Origin: Limnochordaceae bacterium
GTDB lineage: Bacteria; Bacillota; Limnochordia; Limnochordales; DUMU01
Assembly: GCA_014896305.1 (NCBI GenBank)
Contig: JADBKQ010000012.1
Coordinates: forward strand, 1-62,127
DNA length: 62,127 nucleotides
Direction: 5' to 3'
The position numbers and the translations under genes are program-made. A model generated the notes under the pieces. It was not told the DNA's origin. It worked only from the letters and a program-made list of their open reading frames with translations, and did no database searches. Below, piece after piece: positions 1 through 8,848 of this stretch (within the stretch, counting starts at the first letter, position 1; each line of letters opens with the position of its first letter).

Positions 1-174
1 GAGCGGGAGCGGTGGATGAGAGAGGTTGGGGCCGCGGCGGGGACGCAGGCGCAGGTCGATGCAAGCGCTGAGGGGGTCGGTGGCGACGGGGGCGGCAGGG
101 TCAGCAGCGGGGGAAACAGACAAAACAGACGAAACAGGGGAAATGGGAGAAACGGGGGTCAGCAGGGTGAGTAG
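1..174 (+). CDS. C-terminal end of an upstream protein, possibly RfbB (partial)
   Basis: A reading frame is open from the first base and stops at TAG 172-174. It begins ERERWMREV and then becomes a Gly/Asn/Arg-rich low-complexity tail. Its position directly before rfbD, and a Trp-containing end reminiscent of dTDP-glucose 4,6-dehydratase C-termini, suggest RfbB, the one rhamnose-pathway enzyme otherwise missing here. The visible part is too short and too low in complexity to prove this. The frame overlaps the proposed rfbD start by a few bases, as in coupled operons. Confidence 0.35.
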   Translation, partial: ERERWMREVGAAAGTQAQVDASAEGVGGDGGGRVSSGGNRQNRRNRGNGRNGGQQGE

Positions 175-1402
175 CGGCACGGTCAGCCATGTGCTGATCA
201 CGGGCGGCCGGGGTCAGCTGGGTGGTGAACTGCAGCGGTTGCTGCAGCGGGCCGGCGTGCCGTACGAGGCGCTGGACCTACCCGAGCTGGACGTGACGGA
301 TGAACGGGCCGTGCGGGCGGCGGTTCAGCGGGTGGCGGAGCGGGCGGAGAAGCAGCGGGCGGCGGAGACGGCGGTGCAGGTTTCCTGGCGGGCGGCGGAG
401 CGCGCGTCCGGCCGGTCGGCTGGCGGCAGCGGCGGGACGGCGCTGGTGATCCACGCGGCGGCGTTCACGGCGGTGGACCGGGCGGAAGACCCGGCGCAAC
501 GGGAGCTGGCGACCCGGGTCAACGCCGAGGGGACGCGCAACGTGGCCCGGGCGTGCGCCGCGGCCGGTTTGCCGCTGGTCTACGTGAGCACGGACTTCGT
601 GTTTGGCGGAGAGAAGCGTGTTCCCTACGAGGTCGATGATGAGCCTGCGCCGCTGAGTGTGTACGGTGCGACGAAGCTGGCAGGGGAGCAGGCCGTGCGG
701 GAGATCTGGCCGCAGCATTACATTGTGCGGACGGCGTGGGTGTACGGGGTCTACGGTCGCAATTTCCCCGGGGCCATACTCGGGGCAGCAGCCGCAGCTG
801 GTGCGGCTCCTGATGATGCGGCGGTGGCCAGGGCGAGCGCAGAGGCTGATGATGCGGTGGCGGCGGCTGGCGCACAGGCCGCAGCCAAGGCAGCCAAGGC
901 CAGTGCGCAGGCCACGTCCAGGTCGCCTCAACCTTTGCGTGTGGTCGATGACCAGGTCGGTTGCCCGACCTACGCCCACGACCTGGCCGAGGCGATTTTG
1001 CTTCTGGCCGGGGTGCCGGTGGTTCAACCGGAAGGGGTGCAGCTGCTTCCCCAGGCCGCGCCGGCAGCCGCCTCACCGCGAGCGGGAGCGCCCGAGGGTG
1101 CTGTGGTCCTCACCCCCGCCCCCTTTGGCACGTACCACGTGACCAATGGCGGGAGCTGTTCGTGGTACGAGTTTGCGCGGGAGATCGTGGGGCTGGCTGG
1201 GTGGCCAGTGGAGGTCGAGCCGATCAGCAGTGCCGAGCTGAACCGCCCGGCTCGCCGCCCCGCCTACTCGGTCTTGTCGCCCGCCAAACTGCGGTCGGTC
1301 GGCCTGCAGTTACGCCCGTGGCAGGAGGCGCTGCGGGCGTTCATGGCGGAGTTGCGGGCCGACTCGCCCGACCTGTTCCTTCCCGCTTCCCGCAATGACT
1401 GA
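167..1402 (+). CDS. rfbD: dTDP-4-dehydrorhamnose reductase with low-complexity insertions
   Basis: RfbD/RmlD reduces dTDP-4-keto-rhamnose to dTDP-L-rhamnose with NAD(P)H in the cytoplasm. An N-terminal Rossmann motif (VLITGGRGQLGG, about 191-226), HAAAFTAVD, the YVSTDFVF strand, a SxYGxTKLxGE segment carrying the catalytic Tyr and Lys, and RTAWVYG are all recognisable. The protein is over 400 residues against about 290 for the family. The excess is three Ala/Arg/Gly/Pro-rich insertions, at about 329-436, 777-930 and 1018-1125, and each is followed by normal family sequence. The start is uncertain: GTG 167 overlaps the preceding stop, ATG 143 is an alternative, and the frame is open back to 26 through a Glu/Thr/Gly repeat that is probably not translated. 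rfbC and rfbA follow on the same strand. Confidence 0.9.
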   Translation: MSSGTVSHVLITGGRGQLGGELQRLLQRAGVPYEALDLPELDVTDERAVRAAVQRVAERAEKQRAAETAVQVSWRAAERASGRSAGGSGGTALVIHAAAFTAVDRAEDPAQRELATRVNAEGTRNVARACAAAGLPLVYVSTDFVFGGEKRVPYEVDDEPAPLSVYGATKLAGEQAVREIWPQHYIVRTAWVYGVYGRNFPGAILGAAAAAGAAPDDAAVARASAEADDAVAAAGAQAAAKAAKASAQATSRSPQPLRVVDDQVGCPTYAHDLAEAILLLAGVPVVQPEGVQLLPQAAPAAASPRAGAPEGAVVLTPAPFGTYHVTNGGSCSWYEFAREIVGLAGWPVEVEPISSAELNRPARRPAYSVLSPAKLRSVGLQLRPWQEALRAFMAELRADSPDLFLPASRND

Positions 1403-1409
1403 GCCGGCA

Positions 1410-1478
1410 GGCTAGCTGCGAGCGAACCGTGGGCTGGTTGCGAGCGAACCCGTGGGCTGGGTGCGAGTGAGCCTGTAG
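1410..1478 (+). repeat. Three tandem copies of a 22-23 bp unit
   Basis: After the rfbD stop, a unit close to GGCTGGTTGCGAGCGAACC plus CGTG occurs three times in direct succession with a few substitutions, and a fourth partial copy follows. No gene uses this stretch. It lies in the rfbD-rfbC gap and is one of several short tandem arrays in the window. Confidence 0.8.
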
Positions 1479-1673
1479 GCTGGTAGGGGCCGCGACGGTG
1501 AGTGATCCCGCGGACAACTGGCGAGGAGTGGGTGGCGCAGGAGGTTGTCGGGATTCGGGAGCTCGGCAACCCCTCCGGGTCGTGAGTGATGGACGGAAGG
1601 CGGCCGCTCGTGGTTCACAATGTCATGAATATCGGCAACTTCACCGATTCTGAGTGATGAGAGGGCGACGAAC

Positions 1674-2129
1674 ATGATTGAAGGCGTCAAGGTCAAGCAC
1701 CTGGTCCGCCATCCGGACGACCGTGGGTTCTTTCAGGAGATTCTGCGGGATGATGACGGCTTGCTACGGCGATTTGGGCAGGCTTCGATGTCGAAGACGT
1801 ACCCGGGCGTCATCAAAGCGTTCCACTACCATGAACGCCAGGACGACCTCTGGTTCTTCCCGGTCGGCAACGCTCAGGTGGTGTTGCACGATTTGAGGGA
1901 AGGATCACCGACCAAGGGCGAGACCAATGTCTTTTACATGGGTGAGGACAACCCCATCCTTCTGTTGATTCCAGTGGGTGTGGCCCATGGGTATCGCACG
2001 TTGGGCGAGAAGCCCGCTATCATCCTTTATTTCACGACCGAGTCGTACAATGCTGCCGATCCGGACGAGAAACGCCTGCCGTTCGATGATCCCCGCATTG
2101 GGTTCGACTGGACGACGAAGATGCGGTAG
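1674..2129 (+). CDS. rfbC: dTDP-4-dehydrorhamnose 3,5-epimerase family protein (RmlC-like)
   Basis: RmlC-type cupins epimerise dTDP-4-keto-6-deoxyglucose at C3 and C5, the step before RfbD. The 151-residue product has the family's PDDRGFFQEI segment, the KAFHYHERQDD block with the active-site His, and HGYRTLGE with the region of the active-site Tyr. The epimerase is usually about 180 residues, so this is a short form. Its place between rfbD and rfbA supports the rhamnose role, although a related sugar epimerase cannot be excluded. ATG 1674 is preceded by a weak GAGAGGG site. Unlike its neighbours it carries no low-complexity insertion. Confidence 0.85.
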   Translation: MIEGVKVKHLVRHPDDRGFFQEILRDDDGLLRRFGQASMSKTYPGVIKAFHYHERQDDLWFFPVGNAQVVLHDLREGSPTKGETNVFYMGEDNPILLLIPVGVAHGYRTLGEKPAIILYFTTESYNAADPDEKRLPFDDPRIGFDWTTKMR

Positions 2130-2249
2130 CCGGCCGCTCGTGGCTGGGTTCTTGCGCGGCTGGGACTATGGGCGTGAATGGATACCGGCTGGACATTCAC
2201 CCACTGAGAGTGTAGTTGAGTGGGCGTTGGCGCAGGCGGGATAGAGACA

Positions 2250-2400
2250 GGGTCAGGTGGGGTGGCGGGGTCAGAGGATCAGGTGGGGTCAGATGAGATC
2301 AGGTGGAATCAGGTGGGATCAGAGGATCAGGCGAGGGCAGAGGGTCAGGTGGGGTCAGGCGGGATCAGGCGGGATCAGGTGGGGCTAGGCGGGAGGTCAG
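2250..2400 (+). repeat. Degenerate decamer array (unit near GGATCAGGTG)
   Basis: About 150 bp between rfbC and rfbA consist almost entirely of a 10-bp purine-rich unit, GGRTCAGGYG, repeated roughly 14 times with substitutions and a few length changes. The last copies run into the rfbA ribosome binding site (GGGAGG, about 2390-2395). The array has no convincing coding potential. It is very G-rich on the plus strand, so unusual secondary structure is possible. Confidence 0.85.
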
Positions 2401-2403
2401 GCT

Positions 2404-3282
2404 ATGAATTGCGATAACCTCAAGGGCATTGTCCTCGCAGGGGGAACTGGCTCGAGGCTCTTTCCTTTAACGAAGGTCACCAACAAGCACTTGCTGCCGG
2501 TCGGGCGCTACCCGATGATCTACCACCCCGTGGCCAAGCTGGCCGCTGCCGGCATCCACGACATCCTGATCGTGACCGGCACGGAACACATGGGGTCGGT
2601 GGTCGGCGTGCTGGGCAGCGGGCGGGCGCTGGGGCTGGAGTTTACGTACCGGGTTCAGGATGAGGCGGGCGGCATCGCGCAGGCGTTGAGCCTGGCCGAG
2701 GGGTTCGTTGGCGATGGGCGCTGCGTGGTCATCTTGGGCGACAACATCTTCAGCACCGACATCACTCCCTACGTTGAACATTTCCGCCGCCAGCCGGCGG
2801 GGGCACGGGTGCTGCTCAAGCGTGTGCCCGACCCGCAGCGCTACGGCGTGGCCGTGGTGGAGGACGTGAGAGGTGCTGCACGTCCCCAGCGCATCCTGCG
2901 GATAGAGGAGAAACCGGTTCACCCGCAAAGTGATCTGGCCGTGACCGGGATTTACATGTATGACGCCCGGGTCTTCGACATCATCCGCTCGTTGCGCCCG
3001 TCGGCTCGCGGCGAACTGGAGATCACCGACGTCAACAACACCTACCTACGGCGAGGTGAACTGGAGTACGACATTCTCGACGGCTGGTGGACGGACGCCG
3101 GTACGCACCCCTCCTGGTCACTGGCCAACCGCCTGGCCAAGGACGTCGTGTTACCCATCTTCGAGGAAAGTGCCCGCTACCGGGTGGGCGCCTCCGCCCA
3201 GGAGATCGCCGCCACCCGGTTTGAAGACGATTCCGAGACCTCCGAAGCCATTACTTCGCCATCTCGCACCGACCAGGGTTGA
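2404..3282 (+). CDS. rfbA: Glucose-1-phosphate thymidylyltransferase
   Basis: RfbA/RmlA makes dTDP-glucose from dTTP and glucose-1-phosphate, the first step of dTDP-rhamnose synthesis. The nucleotidyltransferase signature LAGGTGSRLFPLT, then NKHLLPVGRYPMIYHP, the LGDNIF metal-binding segment, EEKP, TGIYMYD, and EITDVNN plus WWTDAGTHPS are all present. The length (292 residues) is normal and there is no large insertion. ATG 2404 lies 8 bp after GGGAGG. With rfbC and rfbD upstream this completes three of the four rhamnose steps. The decamer array lies immediately upstream of its start. Confidence 0.96.
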   Translation: MNCDNLKGIVLAGGTGSRLFPLTKVTNKHLLPVGRYPMIYHPVAKLAAAGIHDILIVTGTEHMGSVVGVLGSGRALGLEFTYRVQDEAGGIAQALSLAEGFVGDGRCVVILGDNIFSTDITPYVEHFRRQPAGARVLLKRVPDPQRYGVAVVEDVRGAARPQRILRIEEKPVHPQSDLAVTGIYMYDARVFDIIRSLRPSARGELEITDVNNTYLRRGELEYDILDGWWTDAGTHPSWSLANRLAKDVVLPIFEESARYRVGASAQEIAATRFEDDSETSEAITSPSRTDQG

Positions 3283-3309
3283 GCCTGCCTGCCTTCGCAG
3301 GACATCAAG

Positions 3310-3419
3310 GAGAGCGCTTAAAAACCGGCCCATTCGGCCGAGTGGTATTCGCTGGATGCTGTAGTCATGGGCTTCTTGGGATGTCCCGACGGCTGAGCGC
3401 CGGTTAATTCAGCGCTCTC
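3310..3419. repeat. Long imperfect inverted repeat downstream of rfbA
   Basis: Arms GAGAGCGCT...ACCGGC (3310-3329) and GCCGGT...AGCGCTCTC (3399-3419) are complementary over 9 plus 6 bp with a short mismatched A/T-rich part between, and about 70 bp separate them. The whole is about 110 bp with no coding frame. It could be a small terminal-inverted-repeat element (MITE-like) or an RNA structure at the end of the rfb transcript. No target duplication is obvious. Confidence 0.5.
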
Positions 3420-4257
3420 ATCAAGGTGCTTGCCGCACTTACCGGCGGGGGCTTGGAGGTGCGGGGGACAGGCGCGGAGAGGGCCAGTGCAACAACCGGG
3501 GCCGGCCAGACTCACGACGAGGGGGGTACATTGCCCCAGCGGTATAACGAGTTACTAAGTGATCGGGTAGAATCGCTACCCGAGTTTCACGCGTCCCCGG
3601 GTTGAAATACTACCTGCTGAACCCTGCCAGCCAGTCAGACCCCCGCGTGTCGGTCGGCCAGCTGCAAGCCTGAAGCAGTGTAGCTGGCGTTTTGCTGGGC
3701 CGGCGTCACTGCTCGCCCTGCTGCCCCCCGCTTGTGCCACCGCTTTGGACGCATCAGGTGTATTTTCTACCCGGAAAAGCTTTGAAGTGAGGAGGAAAAG
3801 CCTCCCGATGGCGACTACTTGCCCAGAAGCCGAAACCGCCCGCGCCTCGTCGCCCATCGAGCACCACCCCCTGACCCCTTCTGCTGCGTGCTGCTAATCC
3901 GGCCGGGGCGAGACCATCGGTTTGCCGGCCCCTCACCCCTTTTGGCTGCGTACTGCTCATCAACCGTCAGACCAGGGCCGGCATTACCCCGGCGGTCCCG
4001 GCCTTGGAAGTCAGTGGAACGGAGGTGACGCTCGCTCCCCCCAAAGAGCGTCAATGCTTGGGCGTCGCGGCAGGAATTGGGTGGTGATACGTCGTAGTAG
4101 CTGCCCGAGCGGTCGCAAGGCGGGTAGTCCTCTGAGGCCGGGCTGTTGGGGCTGCTACCCGACTGGCGCAGTTAGTGTGGCTGCGGGATCGGTGGTGCAG
4201 CCGCAACTGTCCGGGCTGCGCTGGGTGCTCTGACGGTTTGAAAGCGGAGGTGTGCGC
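3420..4257. other. Gene-free stretch with a degenerate direct repeat
   Basis: I see no supportable gene here. A phrase close to CCCCTSACCCCTTYTG followed by GCTGCGTRCTGCTMATC occurs twice, at about 3863-3900 and 3930-3968, so part of the stretch is a two-copy direct repeat. Short open frames on both strands lack ribosome sites and family-like sequence. Confidence 0.5.
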
Positions 4258-5142
4258 GTGAGTCACATCAGCGGCCCGATGGGTAGGCAGCCCGCAAGGC
4301 CTGTCGTGCGGGAGGTGGCTGCGGACGAGATCAACGCCATCAACGTGATGTGCGTGATGCCGGGCGCTGAGCCGGCGGAGGCGCTGCGGGAGGCAGCTGC
4401 AGTTCACCGGCGGGTGGCTGCTATGGGCGTGCGAACGTTCGGGGCCTTTGCAGGCGAGCGACCTGTCGGCCGCATCGAGGTGATGCCCATCGAGGCCGCT
4501 CCGCTGCCCCTTGAGGAGGAGGACCTCTGGGTCATCCGTTGCCTTTGGGTCCTCGACGAGGCAACGAGGCAGGGCCTGGCCCGAGCCCTGATGGAGAGGG
4601 CGCTTGCAGCCGCCACCGGGTCGAACGGGGTGGCCGTGCTCACGTACCCGCGATGGATGCCGGTCGGGCTCTTCGAGCACTTCGGATTCGAGGTGGTTGA
4701 ACGGCGCGGTCCCGCCCCGCTGCTCCTCAAGCGCCTGAGCCCGGATGCGAGCGTGTCGCTGGCCGCGGCCAGTTCCTCATTACCGTTCTCCCAGGCCCCC
4801 CGCTCCGCTACCCCTGCTGTCTCCGCCAGCAACCTGCCTGCGGCGTGTGTGGTCTCTGGTGCATCCAACGCCCCTGCAGCTCCCTCGCACGCTGTGAGTG
4901 TCGAAGCAGTTGTCACTGGCCGTTGTCCGTGGATGCTGCAGATGTGCCGGCGCCGGCTGACCGCTGCCCGTACGCTGTCGCCCCGTGTCGCAACCGCGGA
5001 ACGCTACATCCTGAACCGTACGGATGCCGTGGCGATGGGCGAGGAGAACATTTACATCGACGGTGTGCCGCTCGCCGACCTGGCCATGCCCACCGAGTCA
5101 TTCCTTCAGCTGGTGCGCCAGCGGCTCGGCGCAGGCGGTTGA
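4258..5142 (+). CDS. GNAT-family N-acetyltransferase with C-terminal extra domain
   Basis: The first 160 residues are a GNAT fold, an acetyl-CoA-dependent acyltransferase of unknown substrate: an FGAFAGERPVGRIEV strand, then the acetyl-CoA motif around RCLWVLDEATRQGLARAL, then a GLFEHFGFEVVERRG block typical of motif B. A Ser/Ala/Pro-rich low-complexity segment follows (about 4738-4920). The last 75 residues form a separate domain (CPWMLQMCRRRL ... ENIYIDGVPLADLAMP), perhaps like the C-terminal domain of YoaP-type GNATs, which is uncertain. GTG 4258 is chosen because AGCGGAGG ends 7 bp before it; GTG 4252 is only 1 bp away from that site. The gene stands alone. Confidence 0.8.
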   Translation: MSHISGPMGRQPARPVVREVAADEINAINVMCVMPGAEPAEALREAAAVHRRVAAMGVRTFGAFAGERPVGRIEVMPIEAAPLPLEEEDLWVIRCLWVLDEATRQGLARALMERALAAATGSNGVAVLTYPRWMPVGLFEHFGFEVVERRGPAPLLLKRLSPDASVSLAAASSSLPFSQAPRSATPAVSASNLPAACVVSGASNAPAAPSHAVSVEAVVTGRCPWMLQMCRRRLTAARTLSPRVATAERYILNRTDAVAMGEENIYIDGVPLADLAMPTESFLQLVRQRLGAGG

Positions 5143-5227
5143 GGATGGACGCACAGGGCCGTTCAACGAGCAGGGCCAGGGCCGGGGTTGCGTCACGGGG
5201 CGGTGGGGAAGGCAATGGCTGCAGCTG

Positions 5228-5328
5228 GGCTTTAGGCAACTGCAGGCTTCGGCCAAGCTTAGTCATAGAGCAGTATCTCGACGGACATTGCGTAGCTGAG
5301 CTTTAGGCAACCGCAGGGTCGGCCAAGG
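5228..5328 (+). repeat. Two direct copies of a ~30 bp sequence
   Basis: GCTTTAGGCAACYGCAGG followed by TCGGCCAAG occurs at about 5228-5257 and again at about 5300-5328, with few differences. It fills much of the gap between the GNAT gene and the DUF1848 gene and has no coding role that I can see. Confidence 0.7.
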
Positions 5329-5384
5329 GGTGCGGGCAACGCCCCGGGACCACGGCTGTTAGGGAGAGCCGGCGAGTTGAGACC

Positions 5385-6389
5385 ATGATCATCAGTGCGA
5401 GTCGGCGGACGGATATCCCGAAGTTCTATGCCCTGTGGTTCATGAATCGCATTCGGGCCGGCTTTTGCACGTACCCGAATCCGTTCAACCGCAAGCAAGT
5501 AGTTCGGCTGTCGCTGACACCCGCAGACCTGGACGTCATCGTGTTTTGGACGAAGGACCCCCGGCCGCTCATGCGACACCTGGATGAACTGGACCAGCGG
5601 GGGTACCGCTACTACTTCCAGTTCACGGTGAACGGCTATCCGAGGGCAATCGAGCCGCACGTTCCGGCGCTGCCGGACAGCCTGGAGACGTTCCAGGAGT
5701 TGGCCCGCCGGATCACGCCGAAGCGGGTGATCTGGCGGTACGACCCGATCATTTGGGCTGCTGGGCTGGGTGAGGAGTATCATGCACAGCGGTTTTCGGA
5801 GATTGCCACGGCTCTGAAGGGCTACACTGAGCGCGTGGTGGTCAGCCTGGTGGATGACTACCGTGGCGCCGGGAAGCGGATGGCTGCAATCGAGGGGATC
5901 AGGCGCTGTACGCCAGAAGATCCGGCGGTCGCTTCACTATTGCGCCGCATGTCGGCCATGGCACAGTCGGTGGGCATGGAGATCGTGGCCTGTGCGGAGC
6001 CGTACGATTTGCTACCGTTCGGAATACGGCCGGGCAAGTGCGTGGATGACGAACTCATTCACCGGGTTTTTGGGGTCGACGTGACTGCACGCAAGGATCC
6101 CAGTCAGCGTTCCGTTTGCGGCTGTGTACTCAGCCGGGATATCGGGGTCTACGGAACGTGTCACCATGGCTGCGTTTACTGTTACGCCACCGGTTTGCAG
6201 GGGCAAAGCCTTGAACCACACGACCCGACCTCGCCGTCGCTGGTGGGGCATTACGAGCCCCCTGAGGCCCAGGGCCAACGGCAGACTCAAGCCCCAGGTC
6301 GGCCCAAGCCGCAGGGCCAGGCCCGCTTCGAAATGCCGGCGAACCAGCAGTTGCCACTGTTTGACAACTCGCCGGAGTTGGAGCATTAG
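5385..6389 (+). CDS. DUF1848 family protein
   Basis: The start MIISASRRTDIPKFYALWFMNR, then NPFNRKQVVRLSLTP, VIVFWTKDPRPL, YYFQFTVNGYPRAIEP, VIWRYDPI and VVVSLVDDY are the family's conserved blocks in order. Toward the C-terminus a CGC pair and a CxxxCxYCYAT motif resemble an iron-sulfur or radical-SAM-like ligand set. The family's biochemical function is not established to my knowledge. The last 60 residues (Pro/Gln/Arg-rich) are a low-complexity tail beyond the usual end. It lies between the GNAT gene and the damaged asnB without obvious operon partners. Confidence 0.9.
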   Translation: MIISASRRTDIPKFYALWFMNRIRAGFCTYPNPFNRKQVVRLSLTPADLDVIVFWTKDPRPLMRHLDELDQRGYRYYFQFTVNGYPRAIEPHVPALPDSLETFQELARRITPKRVIWRYDPIIWAAGLGEEYHAQRFSEIATALKGYTERVVVSLVDDYRGAGKRMAAIEGIRRCTPEDPAVASLLRRMSAMAQSVGMEIVACAEPYDLLPFGIRPGKCVDDELIHRVFGVDVTARKDPSQRSVCGCVLSRDIGVYGTCHHGCVYCYATGLQGQSLEPHDPTSPSLVGHYEPPEAQGQRQTQAPGRPKPQGQARFEMPANQQLPLFDNSPELEH

Positions 6390-6594
6390 TTTGTTTACGT
6401 TAGGCTTCGTGTGCACCAGGATCAGTCAATTCTGTACGTGGTGCTGCTCCCCTGGCCTCTCCCCCGCGGTTTTCGGCTGGCGCTCACACCGCGTTTCATG
6501 TTCTCTCCATGTACGGGTGCAATTCTAGGGCTGTGGAACTGGGAGACGCAACGTACAAACGGCGGAGATTTCACTGCGGAGGGCGCGAACCAGG

Positions 6595-8825
6595 ATGTGC
6601 GGGATTTGCGGCTTGGCATTTGCCGATCCTCGGCCTGTTCCGGACCCTACCATTCTGAACCGAATGTGCCAGGATATGGTACACCGGGGACCGGACGAGC
6701 GTCGTCTGCATACGGAACCGGGCCTGGGGCTGGGTTTCCAGCGGCTCAGCATCATCGACCGCCAAGGGGGTCATCAGCCGCTTTCCAATGAAGATGAGAC
6801 TCTCCAACTCGTCTGCAACGGAGAAATCTACAACTACCGCGAGCTGCGGCAGGAGTTGATAGCATTTCCCGAGCGCAGATCGACCTGCTGTCGATGCAGG
6901 GTGATTTTCACGGGGAAAGTGGTTTCGAAGCATCCAATGGCACTGGGTTGGCCTTTGCTTCGGAGATCAAACCATTGCTTGCACTTCCGGGCATTCGGGC
7001 TGTCCCCGATCTGGAGGCTCTTCACAGTTATTTGACGTTTCGGTACGTTCCTGCGCCGGCCACTTTGTTTCGGGAGATTCGTAAACTGCCGGCCGGGCAC
7101 TTTGTCCTTTACCACGACGGTCATTTGGACGACCACGTCTACTGGGAACTGCCCTGGGAGAGTGATCCTGGCACCTACCGGGACGAGGAGGAAGCAGCCA
7201 ACGAACTGATCAGCTTACTCAGCGATACCGTAGAGCGCCACTTGCAAAGCGAGATGCCGGTCGGCGTATTTCTAAGTGGGGGGGTAGACTCCAGCGCCAT
7301 TCTGGCCTTGGCCTCCGGCGCACAAGAAAGGTTGGCGTCTCAGAGTCCATTTGCGGAGCCGGGTGAGAACCTGGGCCTTGACTCGCTCTCTCCTCAGATC
7401 GCAGGCCAGATCCTGGCTGCGCATGCGAGCCGATCCCACACTTCCCTGGAGAGCTTTACGCTAGGCTTCGCACATGGCGGAGTGCCGCAGACAGGTTTCT
7501 GGGAGCTGGACCAGGCGCGAGTGACGGCCAGGCGGTTTGGCACCCACCATCACCAGAGAATCGTGGAAGCCGAGGTGGTTCCGTACGATCTACCCCGCAT
7601 CCTCTGGCAACTGGAGGAGCCTCTTGGCGATCCGGGCGTTATTCCTATGTTTTACATCAGCCAGATGGCGGCCCAGGCAGGGGTTCCCGTGGTCCTTTCG
7701 GGCGAGGGTGCCGATGAACTGTTTGCCGGATACGATGTGTACTTGGCTTCCCGGATTGTAAAAGCGTTTCGGCGTGTTCCCTCGGGGCTGCGGGAACACT
7801 TATTGCGACCCTTGGCGGCTTTGATTCCCAGCCATATGCATGGGCACAATCTAGCGCACCGATTGTTGGACCCAGTGGACCAGTGGTATCGCGGAGTGGG
7901 CGCAACCTTTACAGAAGAGGAGAAACAGGCGATCTATTCTCCCCGGATGCGCCACATAGCTTCTCAAATAGACATGCAATCCGTCGTCTCGCCCTTTTTC
8001 CCAAGGATGAACGCACTGTCAGACAACCGAGGGAAATGCCTGGGCAACGACACCCTCGCGGCCATGCTCTACTTTGACGTTCGTTCCTCGCTGGCCGACG
8101 ATACTCTGCTGAAGGCTGATCGGCTAACTATGGCCTACTCCGTAGAACTTCGTGTTCCTTTTCTCGATCATCTCATGGTGGAGTTTGCCGCTACTTTACC
8201 GCCTGAATTCAAGTTAGCCGGACATACATTGAAGTACATTCTGAAGAAAGCTCTGGGCAACGTCTTACCGGCTGAGATCCTGTACCGCAAGAAGCTTGGG
8301 TTTACCGCACCCGTGACCGCCTGGATGAGCCGAGACCTGCATGCCTACGCCGAGACCCTCTTGACCTCGTCCCGTTTTCGCGACCGCGGCTATTTCGACG
8401 ACCGGTCTATCCGTCACTTGCTGGAGCCAGCCCGCTGCATGAGTGACGTGGGTAGCCGCCAAGTCTTCACGTTGCTGGTGTTGGAACTGTGGCATCGCCT
8501 GTTTGTGGATGGCGACCGGGACCTGCTGGCCGCTCCCGCTTTCGAGGAACAAACGGACAACGCTCCCTCCGCCTTGACTGGCGACCTGGCCGATTGCACG
8601 CAACAGCCGCAAGAGAGGCAACGGCGGTGGCAGCCCAGGTTGACGCGACTGCATCCGGAGCTGCCTTCAACTCCGTCTCCACGGCCGAGCCCCTTTCCGC
8701 CCACGCCGTGCCCATGGACTGTCGAACCCGAGTGCCGTATAATGGCGGCAACTGGTGGATCCCGATGCAAGATGTCTTCGACTAGCCAGGGTTACCAGGG
8801 CTGCAGGCGTGCGGGGTTGCGATAA
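6595..8825 (+). pseudogene. asnB: Asparagine synthetase (glutamine-hydrolysing), disrupted in the glutaminase domain
   Basis: AsnB makes asparagine from aspartate, ATP and glutamine. The first frame (6595 to about 6862) gives MCGICGLAF with the catalytic Cys, the RLSIID block and NGEIYNYRELRQELIA. The reading then shifts. Conserved sequence resumes at GLAFASEIKPLL (about 6950) in another frame and runs to 8825 with the synthetase motif GVFLSGGVDSSA, SGEGADELFAGYD and ELRVPFLDH. About 70-75 residues normally separate the two blocks, including the SDTEV motif, but only about 90 bp remain here, so there is an internal deletion plus a frameshift. The synthetase half alone might be translated from within (ATG 6894). 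It also has an insertion after the PP-loop (about 7320-7450) and a low-complexity tail (8550-8800). GGAGGG precedes ATG 6595. Confidence 0.85.
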
Positions 8826-8848
8826 TATGGAGAAAGGTACGTGACGCC

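Noticed and set aside
26..166. N-terminal extension of RfbD from ATG 26
   Set aside because: It overlaps the end of an upstream frame and consists of a Glu/Thr/Gly repeat not seen in the family; a later start is more likely.
3576..4054. Several short minus-strand frames in the gap after rfbA
   Set aside because: They overlap each other in different frames, have no ribosome sites and no family-like sequence.
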